DNA of 64,000 nt from Paenalcaligenes sp050487225 (lineage in GTDB: Bacteria; Pseudomonadota; Gammaproteobacteria; Burkholderiales; Burkholderiaceae_B): positions 1 through 64,000 of the forward strand of contig NZ_JBKQGY010000006.1 in NCBI RefSeq assembly GCF_050487225.1, written 5' to 3'. The notes beneath the pieces are model-generated. The model saw only the letters and a program-made list of their open reading frames with translations, did not search any database and was not told the origin of the DNA. The first letter of the stretch is position 1, and each line of letters starts with the position of its first letter. Shown here piece after piece: positions 46,801 through 54,711 of the stretch. The position numbers and the translations under genes are program-made.

Positions 46801-49800
46801 TCACCGGCTTTCGTTAAGCCGCCTGCGCCTCCTACCGTCCCTTTTACATCCAGCGTGGTGGCAGTTGCTACATTCATTGCACCCGTTTTTTGCAGATCAA
46901 CCTTACGGGTTAAATTAAACGAAGCCGTAGTCGCTAAATCACCACCTTTCAACACCAGAGTACCTGCCCCTGTACCTAGGTTGTTATTTTGCGAAATCGA
47001 AACCGTACCGCCTTCTACGATAGTGTTACCAGAGTACGTATTAGCAGCGCTTAAGGTCAGTGTGCCTGCACCTTTTTTGGTTAATGTTCTGCCATCCCAG
47101 TTGGTGTTTGCAGTTTTATTACCTAAGACTGATACCACGTTATACGTATCCGTGGCATCTACCAGCGTGAATGTACCGTGCGCTTGTGCTCCTGTCGCCA
47201 ACCAACTCAAGCCATATTTAGCTAAGTACTCTTTACCACTTTGAGATTTATACCCGCTTACAGTAAGGTAATCTACCGGACTTACCCCCTCACCAGCAGC
47301 AGCGCTTACCTCTCCAAAATCGCCTGTAATACCGTTAGTGGTGCGAATGACTACTCTCTCTTCATTCTCCTTCAGAGGAACAGATCTGAGCACCAATTTA
47401 CCACCTTGCAACTCCACAGTATCCGCAGTCAACACTGGACCTTTACTAGATACCTCAACATCTAATGTGGTCCCACGCTCAAGATCAACACTGTTTCCTA
47501 CTGATAACGTTGCCGGGCCATAAATGGCCAATGTACCCTCGTACCACACAGAAACATGATCAGTTATGGTGCTCGCGCCACCATTGACCCCATCACCAAA
47601 CTGTAGGATGGCGTCACCATCGTCGACAAATACTCTATCGCCCCCAGATGCCAGCACGATCAACTTACCTTCTCTGGCATAGAGCTCACCAGTAAAGCTG
47701 GTATTATCTGCGCTCAGCGTCAGGTCACCAGTACCATATTTATATACTTCCCCAGAGCCAGTGATGTTCCCAGCAAATGTTGCATTGGTGTCTTGAGCAA
47801 ACTCTACAGCAGCAGTGGCTGCATTCAGATGAATATTACCTTTAATGCTTACCGCATTACCGTTAAGCTTACCTGCCATTACCCTAGTGTTGGCATAGGC
47901 ATTGGCGGTATTTTCCAACAGCAACCTACCTTCGCCGGTTTTCACCAAATCACCCGGACCACTCACTTTGCCAGTCAGCGTGAAGTCATAAGGCTCTCCT
48001 GCTTCTATAGTGCTGGTTTTACTCAGCAAAATTTCGCGCGCAATGTTAACGTGGGCTCCAGAAGTTGCCAGCGTACCGCCACTTAGGTTGATTGCATCGG
48101 TACCTGTGCCTAGGTTGGCAGCACTACTAATCTGTAGTCTACCTTCAGCAATGTTGTGAGAGATCACACCATTATTAGCGCCACTTAGCACCAAAGTACC
48201 TGCACCGGTTTTATTCAGTGTGGTACCTGTACTTTTTAGATCGCCTGCCCAATCAACCGTCTTACCGCTAGCCACCGACAAGGTAGCGTCTTGCTGTAAA
48301 TCTATTTCACGATTACTTGTGAAGTCAGCAGTAGTCGCCAAGGTGGTGTTTTGCCCCGTCAGTCGCAGCACACTGTTGGCATCACCCAGATTACTGTCTT
48401 TAGAAATCTGTAACACACCGCCTTCTACAATGGTGTCACCGGTATAGCTGTTATTGCCGCTTAGGGTCAGCGTACCTTCGCCTTTCTTGGTTAAGGTCTT
48501 ACCGTCCCAACCCGTAGCAGCATTTGCTTTCTCGTCTTTAAGATCCTCATCCGCATCAAAGCTTGTCCCCGCGTTAAGTGTAAATACACCGTTCGCTAGG
48601 TTGTTATTGGCCGTCCAGCTTAGGCCTTTCTTAGCCACATATTGTTTGCCATCATCAGACTTGCGTGTATTTAACGCTAAATAGTCTTCGGCTTGAGGCT
48701 GATAGCCGTGCACGATGACGGATGCAAAATCATTCTGAATACCAGATGTTGTATTGAATAACACCAAATCCGTACCCAACTGCGAAACGTTGGTAATACC
48801 ACTGATGTCTAATACAGTACCTGCGCCAATCGTAAAGCTATCCGCCTGCACCACTGTAGCTGCACTAGGCACCACATCCATTTCTAATTTAGCGTTGTTG
48901 CTGATCGCTACTTGACCAGCTACCTCAAGCGCTGCTGTCCCTTTGATCAACAACGCACTATTAGCACCGCTTACGGTCAATGAGCTTAGGTTGCTCGTTT
49001 CCCCAACCCCTGCAGCACCGTATTGCAACGTACCGCCAGTAACTTCAGCCGCACCGCCCAATTTATTCTGAACGACTAACGTACCGCCAGAAACTGTGGT
49101 TTTTCCTTTAAACCCAGAGCTGTCGCCACTTAATGTCGTATGGCCAGAGATTTGATTCAGTTGATGATCTCCCGTCCCAGAGCTGATCAACGCAGATGTC
49201 AAAGAGTAGTCTGTATCGGTATGGTTCAGGTTTAGCTGACCCTTTTTTATCAAGCCAAAATCAATGCTGCCAACAGCTAGTTCACCTGCTGCTACAGCAT
49301 CAGCCGCATCCAGTGACTCTGCCCCCACATAAATTGCAGCAGTGTAGTCTGCCGCAGCACTACCGACCATCTTAATGTCGTTGGCTTGTACTTTGGCACC
49401 ATCTTGTACCAACAAAATAGCTTCATGACTGGGGGGAACCTCCCCTTCCATCGTAATGCCATCTGTTACGGTTAGCTGCGAACCAGCGCCTTTCGCCTCC
49501 AAACGAGCTTGAGCACCTGCACCACCAACAATCCTGACATTTTTGGCGGCTACCGATCCACCGCCCTCAATGATGACCTCTCCAGCATCACCAGGATTGG
49601 AACCCATCATTTTTAACTCACCAGACAACTGCACCGTAGAGCCTGCTCCCGACACCAGTAATCGACTACCTGTGCCCGACTCATTAATAAAAAACCTCTG
49701 TGCATTAAAGGCGCCGCCATTGGTGACCTCAACTACACCTTTACCATCATTGAAGCCCAGTCGTATCAAGGTGCGCAGATTAAAAACAGAGCCAGCGCCA

Positions 49801-50159
49801 TCCACCACAATTTTCCCATTACCGCCCGCGCTTTTGCCCACTGTTACCGATTGCACCCCTGTAACATTGACTGTGGCACCACCTTTCAGTTCTAGTAAGC
49901 CTGTGGTCGAGCTTCCTACATCAATGGCTAATGCAGTATCCCAACTAGCGGCACCCACAGGAGGGGTGGGTGAGACACTTCCCGTCGCCGTAATGGTTCC
50001 CTGCGCCAACGCATTCACACTCACGAAAGCAGCCGCTGCCGTTGCCGCGACCAGAGTCGCTTTACGCCCTCCCGATTTTTTACGTGCTTTGCAGCTTTCG
50101 CTGGCTACTTGCCACAGCCCTAATTTGGCATTAAAAACAACTCGGTAAATACGGTTCAT
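40881..50159 (-). CDS. Giant autotransporter with repeated passenger modules (3092 aa)
   Basis: This is a type Va secreted surface protein. The N-terminus MNRIYRVVFNAKLGLWQVAS is an extended signal peptide region (ESPR), with the signal ending near NALAQ (about residue 53). The passenger (about 54-2800) is a repetitive beta-helix rich in TLTLSGNNSYTGDT and KTGAGTLVLSG motifs of the passenger-associated transport repeat type. Larger modules recur: GLSW begins at residues 512, 983, 1540 and 2094, that is every 471, 557 and 554 residues. The C-terminal beta-barrel (about 2822-3092) starts AWAQTFGNWGDTD and ends IEF. No protease motif is evident. A likely role is adhesion or aggregation (inference). 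Confidence 0.95.
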   Translation of the reverse strand: MNRIYRVVFNAKLGLWQVASESCKARKKSGGRKATLVAATAAAAFVSVNALAQGTITATGSVSPTPPVGAASWDTALAIDVGSSTTGLLELKGGATVNVTGVQSVTVGKSAGGNGKIVVDGAGSVFNLRTLIRLGFNDGKGVVEVTNGGAFNAQRFFINESGTGSRLLVSGAGSTVQLSGELKMMGSNPGDAGEVIIEGGGSVAAKNVRIVGGAGAQARLEAKGAGSQLTVTDGITMEGEVPPSHEAILLVQDGAKVQANDIKMVGSAAADYTAAIYVGAESLDAADAVAAGELAVGSIDFGLIKKGQLNLNHTDTDYSLTSALISSGTGDHQLNQISGHTTLSGDSSGFKGKTTVSGGTLVVQNKLGGAAEVTGGTLQYGAAGVGETSNLSSLTVSGANSALLIKGTAALEVAGQVAISNNAKLEMDVVPSAATVVQADSFTIGAGTVLDISGITNVSQLGTDLVLFNTTSGIQNDFASVIVHGYQPQAEDYLALNTRKSDDGKQYVAKKGLSWTANNNLANGVFTLNAGTSFDADEDLKDEKANAATGWDGKTLTKKGEGTLTLSGNNSYTGDTIVEGGVLQISKDSNLGDANSVLRLTGQNTTLATTADFTSNREIDLQQDATLSVASGKTVDWAGDLKSTGTTLNKTGAGTLVLSGANNGVISHNIAEGRLQISSAANLGTGTDAINLSGGTLATSGAHVNIAREILLSKTSTIEAGEPYDFTLTGKVSGPGDLVKTGEGRLLLENTANAYANTRVMAGKLNGNAVSIKGNIHLNAATAAVEFAQDTNATFAGNITGSGEVYKYGTGDLTLSADNTSFTGELYAREGKLIVLASGGDRVFVDDGDAILQFGDGVNGGASTITDHVSVWYEGTLAIYGPATLSVGNSVDLERGTTLDVEVSSKGPVLTADTVELQGGKLVLRSVPLKENEERVVIRTTNGITGDFGEVSAAAGEGVSPVDYLTVSGYKSQSGKEYLAKYGLSWLATGAQAHGTFTLVDATDTYNVVSVLGNKTANTNWDGRTLTKKGAGTLTLSAANTYSGNTIVEGGTVSISQNNNLGTGAGTLVLKGGDLATTASFNLTRKVDLQKTGAMNVATATTLDVKGTVGGAGGLTKAGEGKLVLSGTNTYAGGTQLAAGELVIAKNENLGNANGAVQIVGQDTTLSTTGSFATQRELDLQEDATVSVAANTSVEWNGTVKGTGTTLNKEGEGTLVLGGTNGAISHNIAEGKLQVSSDANLGTGTDAITLSGGKLAASASFATAKDINVSQGSGIEVINSADTLALSGKVSGTADLVKTGAGVLELQNAANAYANTDVRAGTVKGTAETIKGNVKTVANATVEFAQVSNATFNGVISGNGRLTKLGTGELTLGAQNNGFSGVMDVLSGKLVVLEATTAGEAQVYGGSTLQYGNGTEGGLSTVASQLSVNDAGSTLAIYGPATLKVNGIAMFADDTKLDISLGSNGAALTADQMLMAGNVSLNLSGLSSLAMNQEVVIIDTTTGITGDFASVTVDGSSTVDYLTVGARKSIDEKQYLAKYGLSWLAKGSNAHGTFTLANASNTFNVTENLTDEAANAATGWDGKTLTKKGDGTLTLSGTNSYTGNTIVEGGTVSVSRDDNLGALASNLVLNGGGLAVTDSFTSARKVDLQQTGAVDVAADKTLGLNGTIEGAGGLTKAGTGKLVLGGTNTYAGDTVLEGGELEIAKDENLGDASGAVQIAGQGTTLSTTGSFTTQRELDLQEDATVSIAAATSVDWSGDVKGAGTTLLKKGAGTLALGGTNGAISHNIAEGTLEVASVANLGTGTDAITLSGGTLATTASFTNARDLEVSKTSGIDVASGTELAVSGKVSGAGDLVKKGTGTLHLQNSGNAYGNTEVQAGLLKGEAAAIKGNLKNDGAVEFAQATNATFTGAISGTGSLEKTGAGELTLSAQNTGFTGHTKVSEGKLVVLGTAGSSAEVTGGALEYGNGTTNAANSLQGDLDVSGAGSALGVMGPATLAVAGDVNMANNTSLSLGAMDNGAVLTAKSVQLGSDVNFMLNGVSQAGEQEVLVIDTTNGINGDFASVNVGGASGVVDYLTVGTRKSADSKQFFAKYGLSWLANNNNAHGTFTLATAAEQFLVGTDLSDQTANPLTGWDGKTLTKAGAGTLVLSGNNSYTGDTLVQGGVLAISSDKNLGAASSNLVMNGGGLATTASFNSGRHMDLQQTAAVNVAADTKVDWQGSIDGAGGLTKAGAGTLVLSGASNYAGVTTIAGGTLQIDSDARLGTAPNMVFDGGGLATTASFNSGREIALNKTGFVDVAASTELGLQGDISGAGGLIKVGTGTLTLAGTNSYAGDTTLGGGITQISSAANLGANSGAVVFEGGSLAATASLNSTHDFTLNKTGNVAVAAGATMGVDGAVTGKGDLLKTGQGTLALSNTANAYGNTLVQEGTLVAQAGSVSGHIANAGTVVLDQAADATFANDIQALNNQKGTMVKKGQGTLTLAGQSALDWNVEAGQLATAAERFAGNANIASGATLALNQAADAAYAGQLAGTGELRKQGAGMLQVTGDSSAFNGQVNVDSGVLAVNGKLGAKQALIADGATLAGNGTIGSGNGATVTIAKGGVLSPGNSIDKLTVDGDLVFQSGSRFDVEVDPVGTASDLVHVTGNATLSGGVAHIGETGNYQLNAAYTILTADGSVNGTFDSVKSNFAFLNPELKYNYSDSEVQLILKRNGTTFDARGRTPNQRATARGIESMGSTSTHGVYTAIAKLPDDSAVIERSLDALSGEIYASTKTALIDDSRFVRDAATDRMRSAFGGAGSSGSAVMADRKVAQANSTGTAAWAQTFGNWGDTDSDGNAHKLKRRTYGFLVGADTPLGDGAFRVGALAGYSYTKADANDVSSTNKSDNYHVGLYGGGQWEALGVRMGVAHTWHEMRATRSVSIPGFSDDLKSSPKARTTQIFADVGYNIEAGSVQLEPFANLAYVNLHSSSFNERGGDAALKVKSDNTNISYMTLGSRFSTEMDVGSTTVMANASLGWRHVLGGVTPESTHRFSAGNAFTVYGVPLSRDSAVLEAGVGVKLSRSVTLGVSYQGQLGSDGNDHGVRANLGIEF

Positions 50160-50539
50160 AGGTGCGCTCTCTGATAGGAAATTCGACGGTTTTTGATGCC
50201 TCGAATTATAAGAAGCACCCTGTCAACCATGATTTCCGAACCTGCGTACTATGTGCCTAGTTGTTACCTCATGCGTTTTTCTTTACGTGATTTTTTCACT
50301 ACTTTTTGGACTGCTACAAGGCGCTAAAAACTGCTTTTCACCCTGCTCTGTATAGACGTTTTTAACATTACTTTTACTAATTTATATATGAGCAGTTTTC
50401 ATAAGACTTAGTTATTCAAATCGTGTTGGTATCAATATTCGGTTTCAACTGATACAGATACCGTAGCCAATATGTAGCGGCTATTGCACCACACAGGGCT
50501 ACGGTTTTTTTCTAACAACGACTAGCGCTGAACAACACA
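50160..50539. other. 380-base gap upstream of the autotransporter gene, with a plus-strand hairpin and T run
   Basis: This AT-rich gap must hold the autotransporter promoter, but I cannot place it with confidence. At 50460-50511 ACCGTAGCC pairs with GGCTACGGT and is followed by seven T residues on the plus strand. No plus-strand gene precedes it, so a small RNA is possible. On the minus strand the same hairpin lacks a T run and lies about 35 bases after the TonB receptor stop. No Fur box is seen. Confidence 0.5.
50460..50511 (+). terminator. Plus-strand intrinsic terminator-like hairpin with no upstream gene
   Basis: A 9-bp stem, ACCGTAGCC/GGCTACGGT, encloses 28 bases containing a smaller TAGC-GGCTA symmetry. 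It is followed by TTTTTTT. Its polarity is opposite to both neighbouring genes. Confidence 0.5.
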
Positions 50540-52513
50540 CTAGAACCTTAACGTTGCCCCCACATAGAAACGGCGGCCATCCAGGATTTTGTCGTACCCA
50601 TCATCACCGCTAATCTGCTTATCCAACAGGTTATAAATACCCGCAAACGCGCTGACATTTTTGGTGATGTCGGCATTAATACCCACATCTACCATGGAGT
50701 AAGACGGAATACGGCTGCTACCGCCCTCGATAGTGCGGCTCTTGTGCTTCCATTTCCCCCAGAAGTTAATGGCCTCGGTCGCCTGCCAATCCACGCCCAG
50801 ATTAAACATATGGCGCGGTGTATTGTTCAACGGCTTACCTTTGCTTGCGCCGGAAGTGATTTCACTGTCCGATAAGGTGTAGTTGGTGTTCACGCGAACT
50901 TGCTCACCAATAGGCATGCCGAAGCCCACCTCTAGACCTTGCAGGCGAGCTGAATCCAGGTTGATGTATTGCTGAATGCTTTGGCGAGTTTCACCGTTAT
51001 AGGTACATTCAGGAATGCTGCCAGAGCTTTGACACACATACTGCTTACCAATTTTGTTACGGAAACGTGTGTGATAGCCCATCACGCTAAAGCTGTACTG
51101 ATCAGGCGTACTCCATACAAAACCCAACTCGTAGCTGGTACTTTTTTCAGGTTGTAAGTCTGGGTTACCCATATCCCATGAACGACCGCGTGCCGCATTT
51201 TCAACAATGCCATCATCGGCTTGCTTCAAGCTCGGTGTCTTGTAGCCGGCACTCACTCCACCTTTCAGCACCAAATCGTCACTCACGTTATACACACCAT
51301 ATAAGCGTGGGGTTACGTGATTGCCGTAATGCTGATTACGATCCAGCCGTAAGCCACCAGTTAGGGTGAAATTATCGGTCAGGTTATATTCATCTTCGGC
51401 AAACAAGGAAGCATGCCATCTCGATAAGTCCGTGTTTTTAGAACCTGGAAAACGGCTTGCATCGTGCAAGGTTTCTTCTTTCTTGTACTCGGCCCCTACC
51501 GTAATCGTGTGTGACTCCAATGGTAATAAGGTTCTGGTATTTAGAATGCTGGACCGGTACTCAGACTCTGTGCCGCCATTTTCAATGGTGACTTTTTCTT
51601 GTAGCCCATAGGTACGCGTATTGTTACTACTGCCCCAATTCCAATCATGCGTCACACCGTAATAAACACGTTTGTTATTCATGTCCATCTCGCTGCCAGA
51701 ACGCTCTGGTGTACGCAAGTTATCGGTGGTTGTAATACCCCCGTCAAAACGTAAGCTGTGGTTGTCCGTCAGAATCCAGTCCAACCTCGCATTGTTATTG
51801 TTAATGCGCTGCTTACCATAGCCACTTGCCATACGGTCTTCACGCCTATGGTAACTAGAGCCTGACAGCATAATGCCTAGACGGTTAGCAATTAACGGGC
51901 CGCTCAGGTTATAGCGCCCTTGAAATGCGTTGCCTGACTCAGATCTTTTTTGTAAGGTTGCATCCAGTGTTACCTCACCCGTCCACTCCGGTGATATTTT
52001 CTTCGTAATGATGTTGATGACACCTCCCATCGCGCTAGAGCCATACAGCGACGACATAGGGCCACGGATCACCTCTATACGCTCTATCGCCGACATAGGA
52101 GGCAGCAAGTTAGTCGTTGCCCCACCCCCAAAGCCGTTGTAGTAGGCCTCGGACGACGTACCCAATGGCTTACCATCCACCAGAAACAGCACATAACTTT
52201 CACCCAACCCTCGTATGGTGATGCTAGTACTTTCAAACTTTCCGCTGGCACCACCCTCAATAGACACCCCTGGCACATCTTGCAAGGCATCCGTGATATT
52301 GCGATAGGCCTTACCTTCTAGCTCTTCTTTGGTAATGACGGTAATCGTTGCTGGTGCGTCCGCAATCACCTGCTCAAAGCCTGATGCCGTGACGACAATA
52401 TTGCTGAGCTTATTGACATGCTGTTCTTGTGCATACGCGGGCAATGTCAGTGCCCCCAACACAGCGGCACAAAGCAAACGCTGCGGAAAGTGATGTATTG
52501 CAAAACCTTTCAT
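50540..52513 (-). CDS. TonB-dependent outer-membrane receptor (FepA/CirA-like), second copy
   Basis: This 657-residue receptor has a Sec signal ending in LPAYAQ (about 29). A TonB-box-like IVVTASGFEQ is shared with the 38447 receptor. The plug domain follows (GLGESYVLFLVDGKPLGTSS; IERIEVIRGPMSSLYGSSAM) and then a barrel ending in VGATLRF. The ligand is unknown; a siderophore is probable. A Fur-box-like site lies 49-69 bases before the ATG. It follows the two-component system on the same strand and may be part of the same regulated unit. Confidence 0.92.
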   Translation of the reverse strand: MKGFAIHHFPQRLLCAAVLGALTLPAYAQEQHVNKLSNIVVTASGFEQVIADAPATITVITKEELEGKAYRNITDALQDVPGVSIEGGASGKFESTSITIRGLGESYVLFLVDGKPLGTSSEAYYNGFGGGATTNLLPPMSAIERIEVIRGPMSSLYGSSAMGGVINIITKKISPEWTGEVTLDATLQKRSESGNAFQGRYNLSGPLIANRLGIMLSGSSYHRREDRMASGYGKQRINNNNARLDWILTDNHSLRFDGGITTTDNLRTPERSGSEMDMNNKRVYYGVTHDWNWGSSNNTRTYGLQEKVTIENGGTESEYRSSILNTRTLLPLESHTITVGAEYKKEETLHDASRFPGSKNTDLSRWHASLFAEDEYNLTDNFTLTGGLRLDRNQHYGNHVTPRLYGVYNVSDDLVLKGGVSAGYKTPSLKQADDGIVENAARGRSWDMGNPDLQPEKSTSYELGFVWSTPDQYSFSVMGYHTRFRNKIGKQYVCQSSGSIPECTYNGETRQSIQQYINLDSARLQGLEVGFGMPIGEQVRVNTNYTLSDSEITSGASKGKPLNNTPRHMFNLGVDWQATEAINFWGKWKHKSRTIEGGSSRIPSYSMVDVGINADITKNVSAFAGIYNLLDKQISGDDGYDKILDGRRFYVGATLRF

Positions 52514-52561
52514 AGTTGTAGTGGTCCAGAGAGCAAGCGTTAAGGCTTGTAATAGTTGTAT

Positions 52562-52582
52562 AAATAAGAATCATTTTCATTA
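52562..52582 (-). promoter_or_regulatory. Fur-box-like site upstream of the second TonB receptor
   Basis: On the minus strand TAATGAAAATGATTCTTATT resembles the Fur consensus (AATGAxAATxxTTxTT). It lies in the short gap between the histidine kinase and receptor genes. Confidence 0.6.
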
Positions 52583-52619
52583 TAAAAATACAACCTGACC
52601 ACAACCTGACGAGCACCTG

Positions 52620-53933
52620 CTACTGCTGAAAATACAACCGTATGGTGCAGGGCTGCGTACTGACAAAACACGCATCACCACCCGCGTTACGCAATATACG
52701 CCGCACAATAGACAAGCCCAGCCCAGACCCCTCACTATCTGACTGCGCTTTCTGGAAGCGTTCAAACATGGCTTCCCATTTCTCTATGGGTACACCGGCG
52801 CCTTGATCTTGTATATCTAAAACCGCCTGCCCACCTACTGTATAAAGCCGCACCATCACATCCGCTTTGCCATGCAGTAACGCATTTTCTATGCAATTAC
52901 GAATGGCATCCCGCAGTAAGGACTCTTGCCCCTTCACCTCTACATGTTCTTGTAAATGCACATGTATGGATCGATTTGCAGCGTCAAACAACGGCAACAA
53001 ACCCAGTACGGTTTCACGCACCACACGTGTCAGACGTGTGCTAGACGTCGCATGCTGCTGGCGCTCTATATCTTGTTCTTGCCGTGCCAACAGCAGTAAT
53101 TGGCCTACCAGTCTGCTTAATTGCTTAAGCTCCCCATCTATAGCCTGCCAATCAGCCTTACCTTCTACTCTGTAACGCTGCAGGCGTAAATCCAATACCG
53201 TCAACGGCGTACGCAACTCATGCGCGGCATCGGCAAGCACTTGCTGCTCTTTCTCGTATGCATTAGCAAAGCGCTCTAGCCCTAGATTAGCAGCATGCGC
53301 CAACGGACGTATTTCCACCGGTAAGGTTTCAAGTGGGATACGTAACTCGGGCGACTGCGGCCCTATAGAGCTAGCCAACCTAGCGGCCCGCTGCACGGGT
53401 CTTAATGCCCACTGCAACAAAAACCAAGCCAGTACCATCCCCAACACGCCAAAGGGCAAGAGCACAAATAAACTGCGAATAAACTGTGCGTGAAAGAGCG
53501 TATCCAGTAATTCGCGCTCCATGCGGTCTTCTTTGGAGACCATTAAGGTCGCACCATCGGTTAACACGACGGGAATACTAATCAGCCTACCGCTCGCTTT
53601 ACGCCAACTAGGGTGCGAGAAATGCAGCCAGTTTCTGGCCTCATAGTGCTTAAGCTTTAATGGTCGGTCTAAAAAACCGCTGTACCACAGCAGTTCACCG
53701 GTAGCGTCATACAAGGTGTACGCCATAGGGCTGCCCGCATAGTAATCAGGCAGCTCAGCAGGACTACTCTGCGCACTCAGCCCTTTTCCTAACTCTTGTG
53801 CTTGTATGTAGATCACACTACGCCGTATCTGATCTCTGGCATCCAACAAATACAGCACCACAGCCGCCAAGCCCAGTAAAAACACTAGGCCAAACGACAA
53901 CAGTAAACGACGACGCAAACTGGCCCTACGCAT
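52620..53933 (-). CDS. Sensor histidine kinase (QseC/PmrB type)
   Basis: This inner-membrane sensor of about 437 residues has TM1 (about 9-28), a periplasmic domain (about 30-160) and TM2. A HAMP-like linker (WALRPVQRAARLASSIG) follows, then the HisKA H-box DAAHELRTPLTVLDLRL and an HATPase domain with N-box NCIENALLHG and a GSGLGLSIVRRIL segment. The ATG at 53933 lies 2 bases after the response regulator stop. An upstream TTG is less likely. The Fur box before the regulator suggests iron control. The signal sensed is unknown. Confidence 0.88.
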   Translation of the reverse strand: MRRASLRRRLLLSFGLVFLLGLAAVVLYLLDARDQIRRSVIYIQAQELGKGLSAQSSPAELPDYYAGSPMAYTLYDATGELLWYSGFLDRPLKLKHYEARNWLHFSHPSWRKASGRLISIPVVLTDGATLMVSKEDRMERELLDTLFHAQFIRSLFVLLPFGVLGMVLAWFLLQWALRPVQRAARLASSIGPQSPELRIPLETLPVEIRPLAHAANLGLERFANAYEKEQQVLADAAHELRTPLTVLDLRLQRYRVEGKADWQAIDGELKQLSRLVGQLLLLARQEQDIERQQHATSSTRLTRVVRETVLGLLPLFDAANRSIHVHLQEHVEVKGQESLLRDAIRNCIENALLHGKADVMVRLYTVGGQAVLDIQDQGAGVPIEKWEAMFERFQKAQSDSEGSGLGLSIVRRILRNAGGDACFVSTQPCTIRLYFQQ

Positions 53934-53934
53934 A

Positions 53935-54597
53935 TTACACGTCAGCAACCAGTCGGTAACCTATGCCTCGTATCGTATCCACACGTATGGTTGCGCCGGC
54001 TACTTTCAACTTACGCCGCAAGCGTGACACTAAGGCCTCTATGGCATTGGGTGTCACCGCCTCGTGGTTCGTGTACAAAGCATCTTCAAGATAGTCTTTA
54101 ATCACAGCGCGAGGCGAAGAACGCAATAAGGCTTCTAACAACATGGCTTCCCGCCTCGGTAAATCCAAGGGCTGCTGCCCCACCAATGCCTGTAAAGACT
54201 CAGGAATAAAGCTCAAATTACCGTGATTCAAGATAGCAGTTTGCTGAGCTGTGCGTCGCCATATAGCGCGTAACCGTGCTTCTAACTCTTGCATATCTAT
54301 AGGCTTAAGCATGTAGTCATCTGCACCAGCATTCAGGCCAGCAATACGCGATGTAATCGCATCACGTGCTGACAAGATGATGCAAGGTGGCCTCGCCGCT
54401 ATGCCTTGCAACAACTGCATGCCATCCATATCTGGCAACCCAAGGTCTAAGATCCATGCGTCATAATGCGTATGCGCAATCAACTCCAGGGCCGCACTAC
54501 CCGATGCTGCCACGTCTACCACAAAGCCATAGCGTTGCAGATGCTGCTGCAAAAGTTCACTAAGCGGGGCGTGATCCTCTACTACTAATAGCCTCAT
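53935..54597 (-). CDS. OmpR-family response regulator
   Basis: This 220-residue regulator has a receiver domain with phospho-acceptor Asp51 in WILDLGLPDMDG and acidic pocket residues Glu7 and Asp8. A winged-helix output domain follows, with the segment VTPNAIEALVSRLRRKL and the C-terminal IRGIGYRLV typical of OmpR/PhoB. It is co-transcribed with the kinase just downstream. A strong Fur-box-like sequence lies 20 bases upstream. Probable targets are the adjacent TonB receptor and its own operon (inference). Confidence 0.92.
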   Translation of the reverse strand: MRLLVVEDHAPLSELLQQHLQRYGFVVDVAASGSAALELIAHTHYDAWILDLGLPDMDGMQLLQGIAARPPCIILSARDAITSRIAGLNAGADDYMLKPIDMQELEARLRAIWRRTAQQTAILNHGNLSFIPESLQALVGQQPLDLPRREAMLLEALLRSSPRAVIKDYLEDALYTNHEAVTPNAIEALVSRLRRKLKVAGATIRVDTIRGIGYRLVADV

Positions 54598-54616
54598 ATC
54601 TTCTGCATTCTTATTT

Positions 54617-54634
54617 GATAATGATTCTTATTAT
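54617..54634 (-). promoter_or_regulatory. Fur-box-like site upstream of the response regulator
   Basis: On the plus strand GATAATGATTCTTATTAT matches the Fur consensus GATAATGATTATCATTATC in about 14 of its 18 bases. It ends 20 bases before the regulator start codon. Confidence 0.7.
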
Positions 54635-54711
54635 ATTAATAGAAAGAAGATAACACAGGACGAGGCCGTAGGACTACTCGCCCCGGCTATTCGGGCTATG
54701 CCTAACTACCG

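Noticed and set aside
41256..48684. Many short plus-strand frames opposite the autotransporter
   Set aside because: They repeat with the module period of the autotransporter and have no independent support.
41900..48700. Regular repeats considered as a CRISPR array
   Set aside because: The repeats are long, coding and in frame with the autotransporter. There are no short identical repeats with unique spacers and no cas genes.
50160..50420. Fur box upstream of the autotransporter
   Set aside because: The AT-rich stretch near 50380-50410 has no adequate match to the Fur consensus, unlike the sites at 40715, 52562 and 54617.
54660..54700. GC-rich hairpin after the sulfate-type binding protein as a terminator
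   Set aside because: The stem is imperfect and no T run follows on the minus strand.
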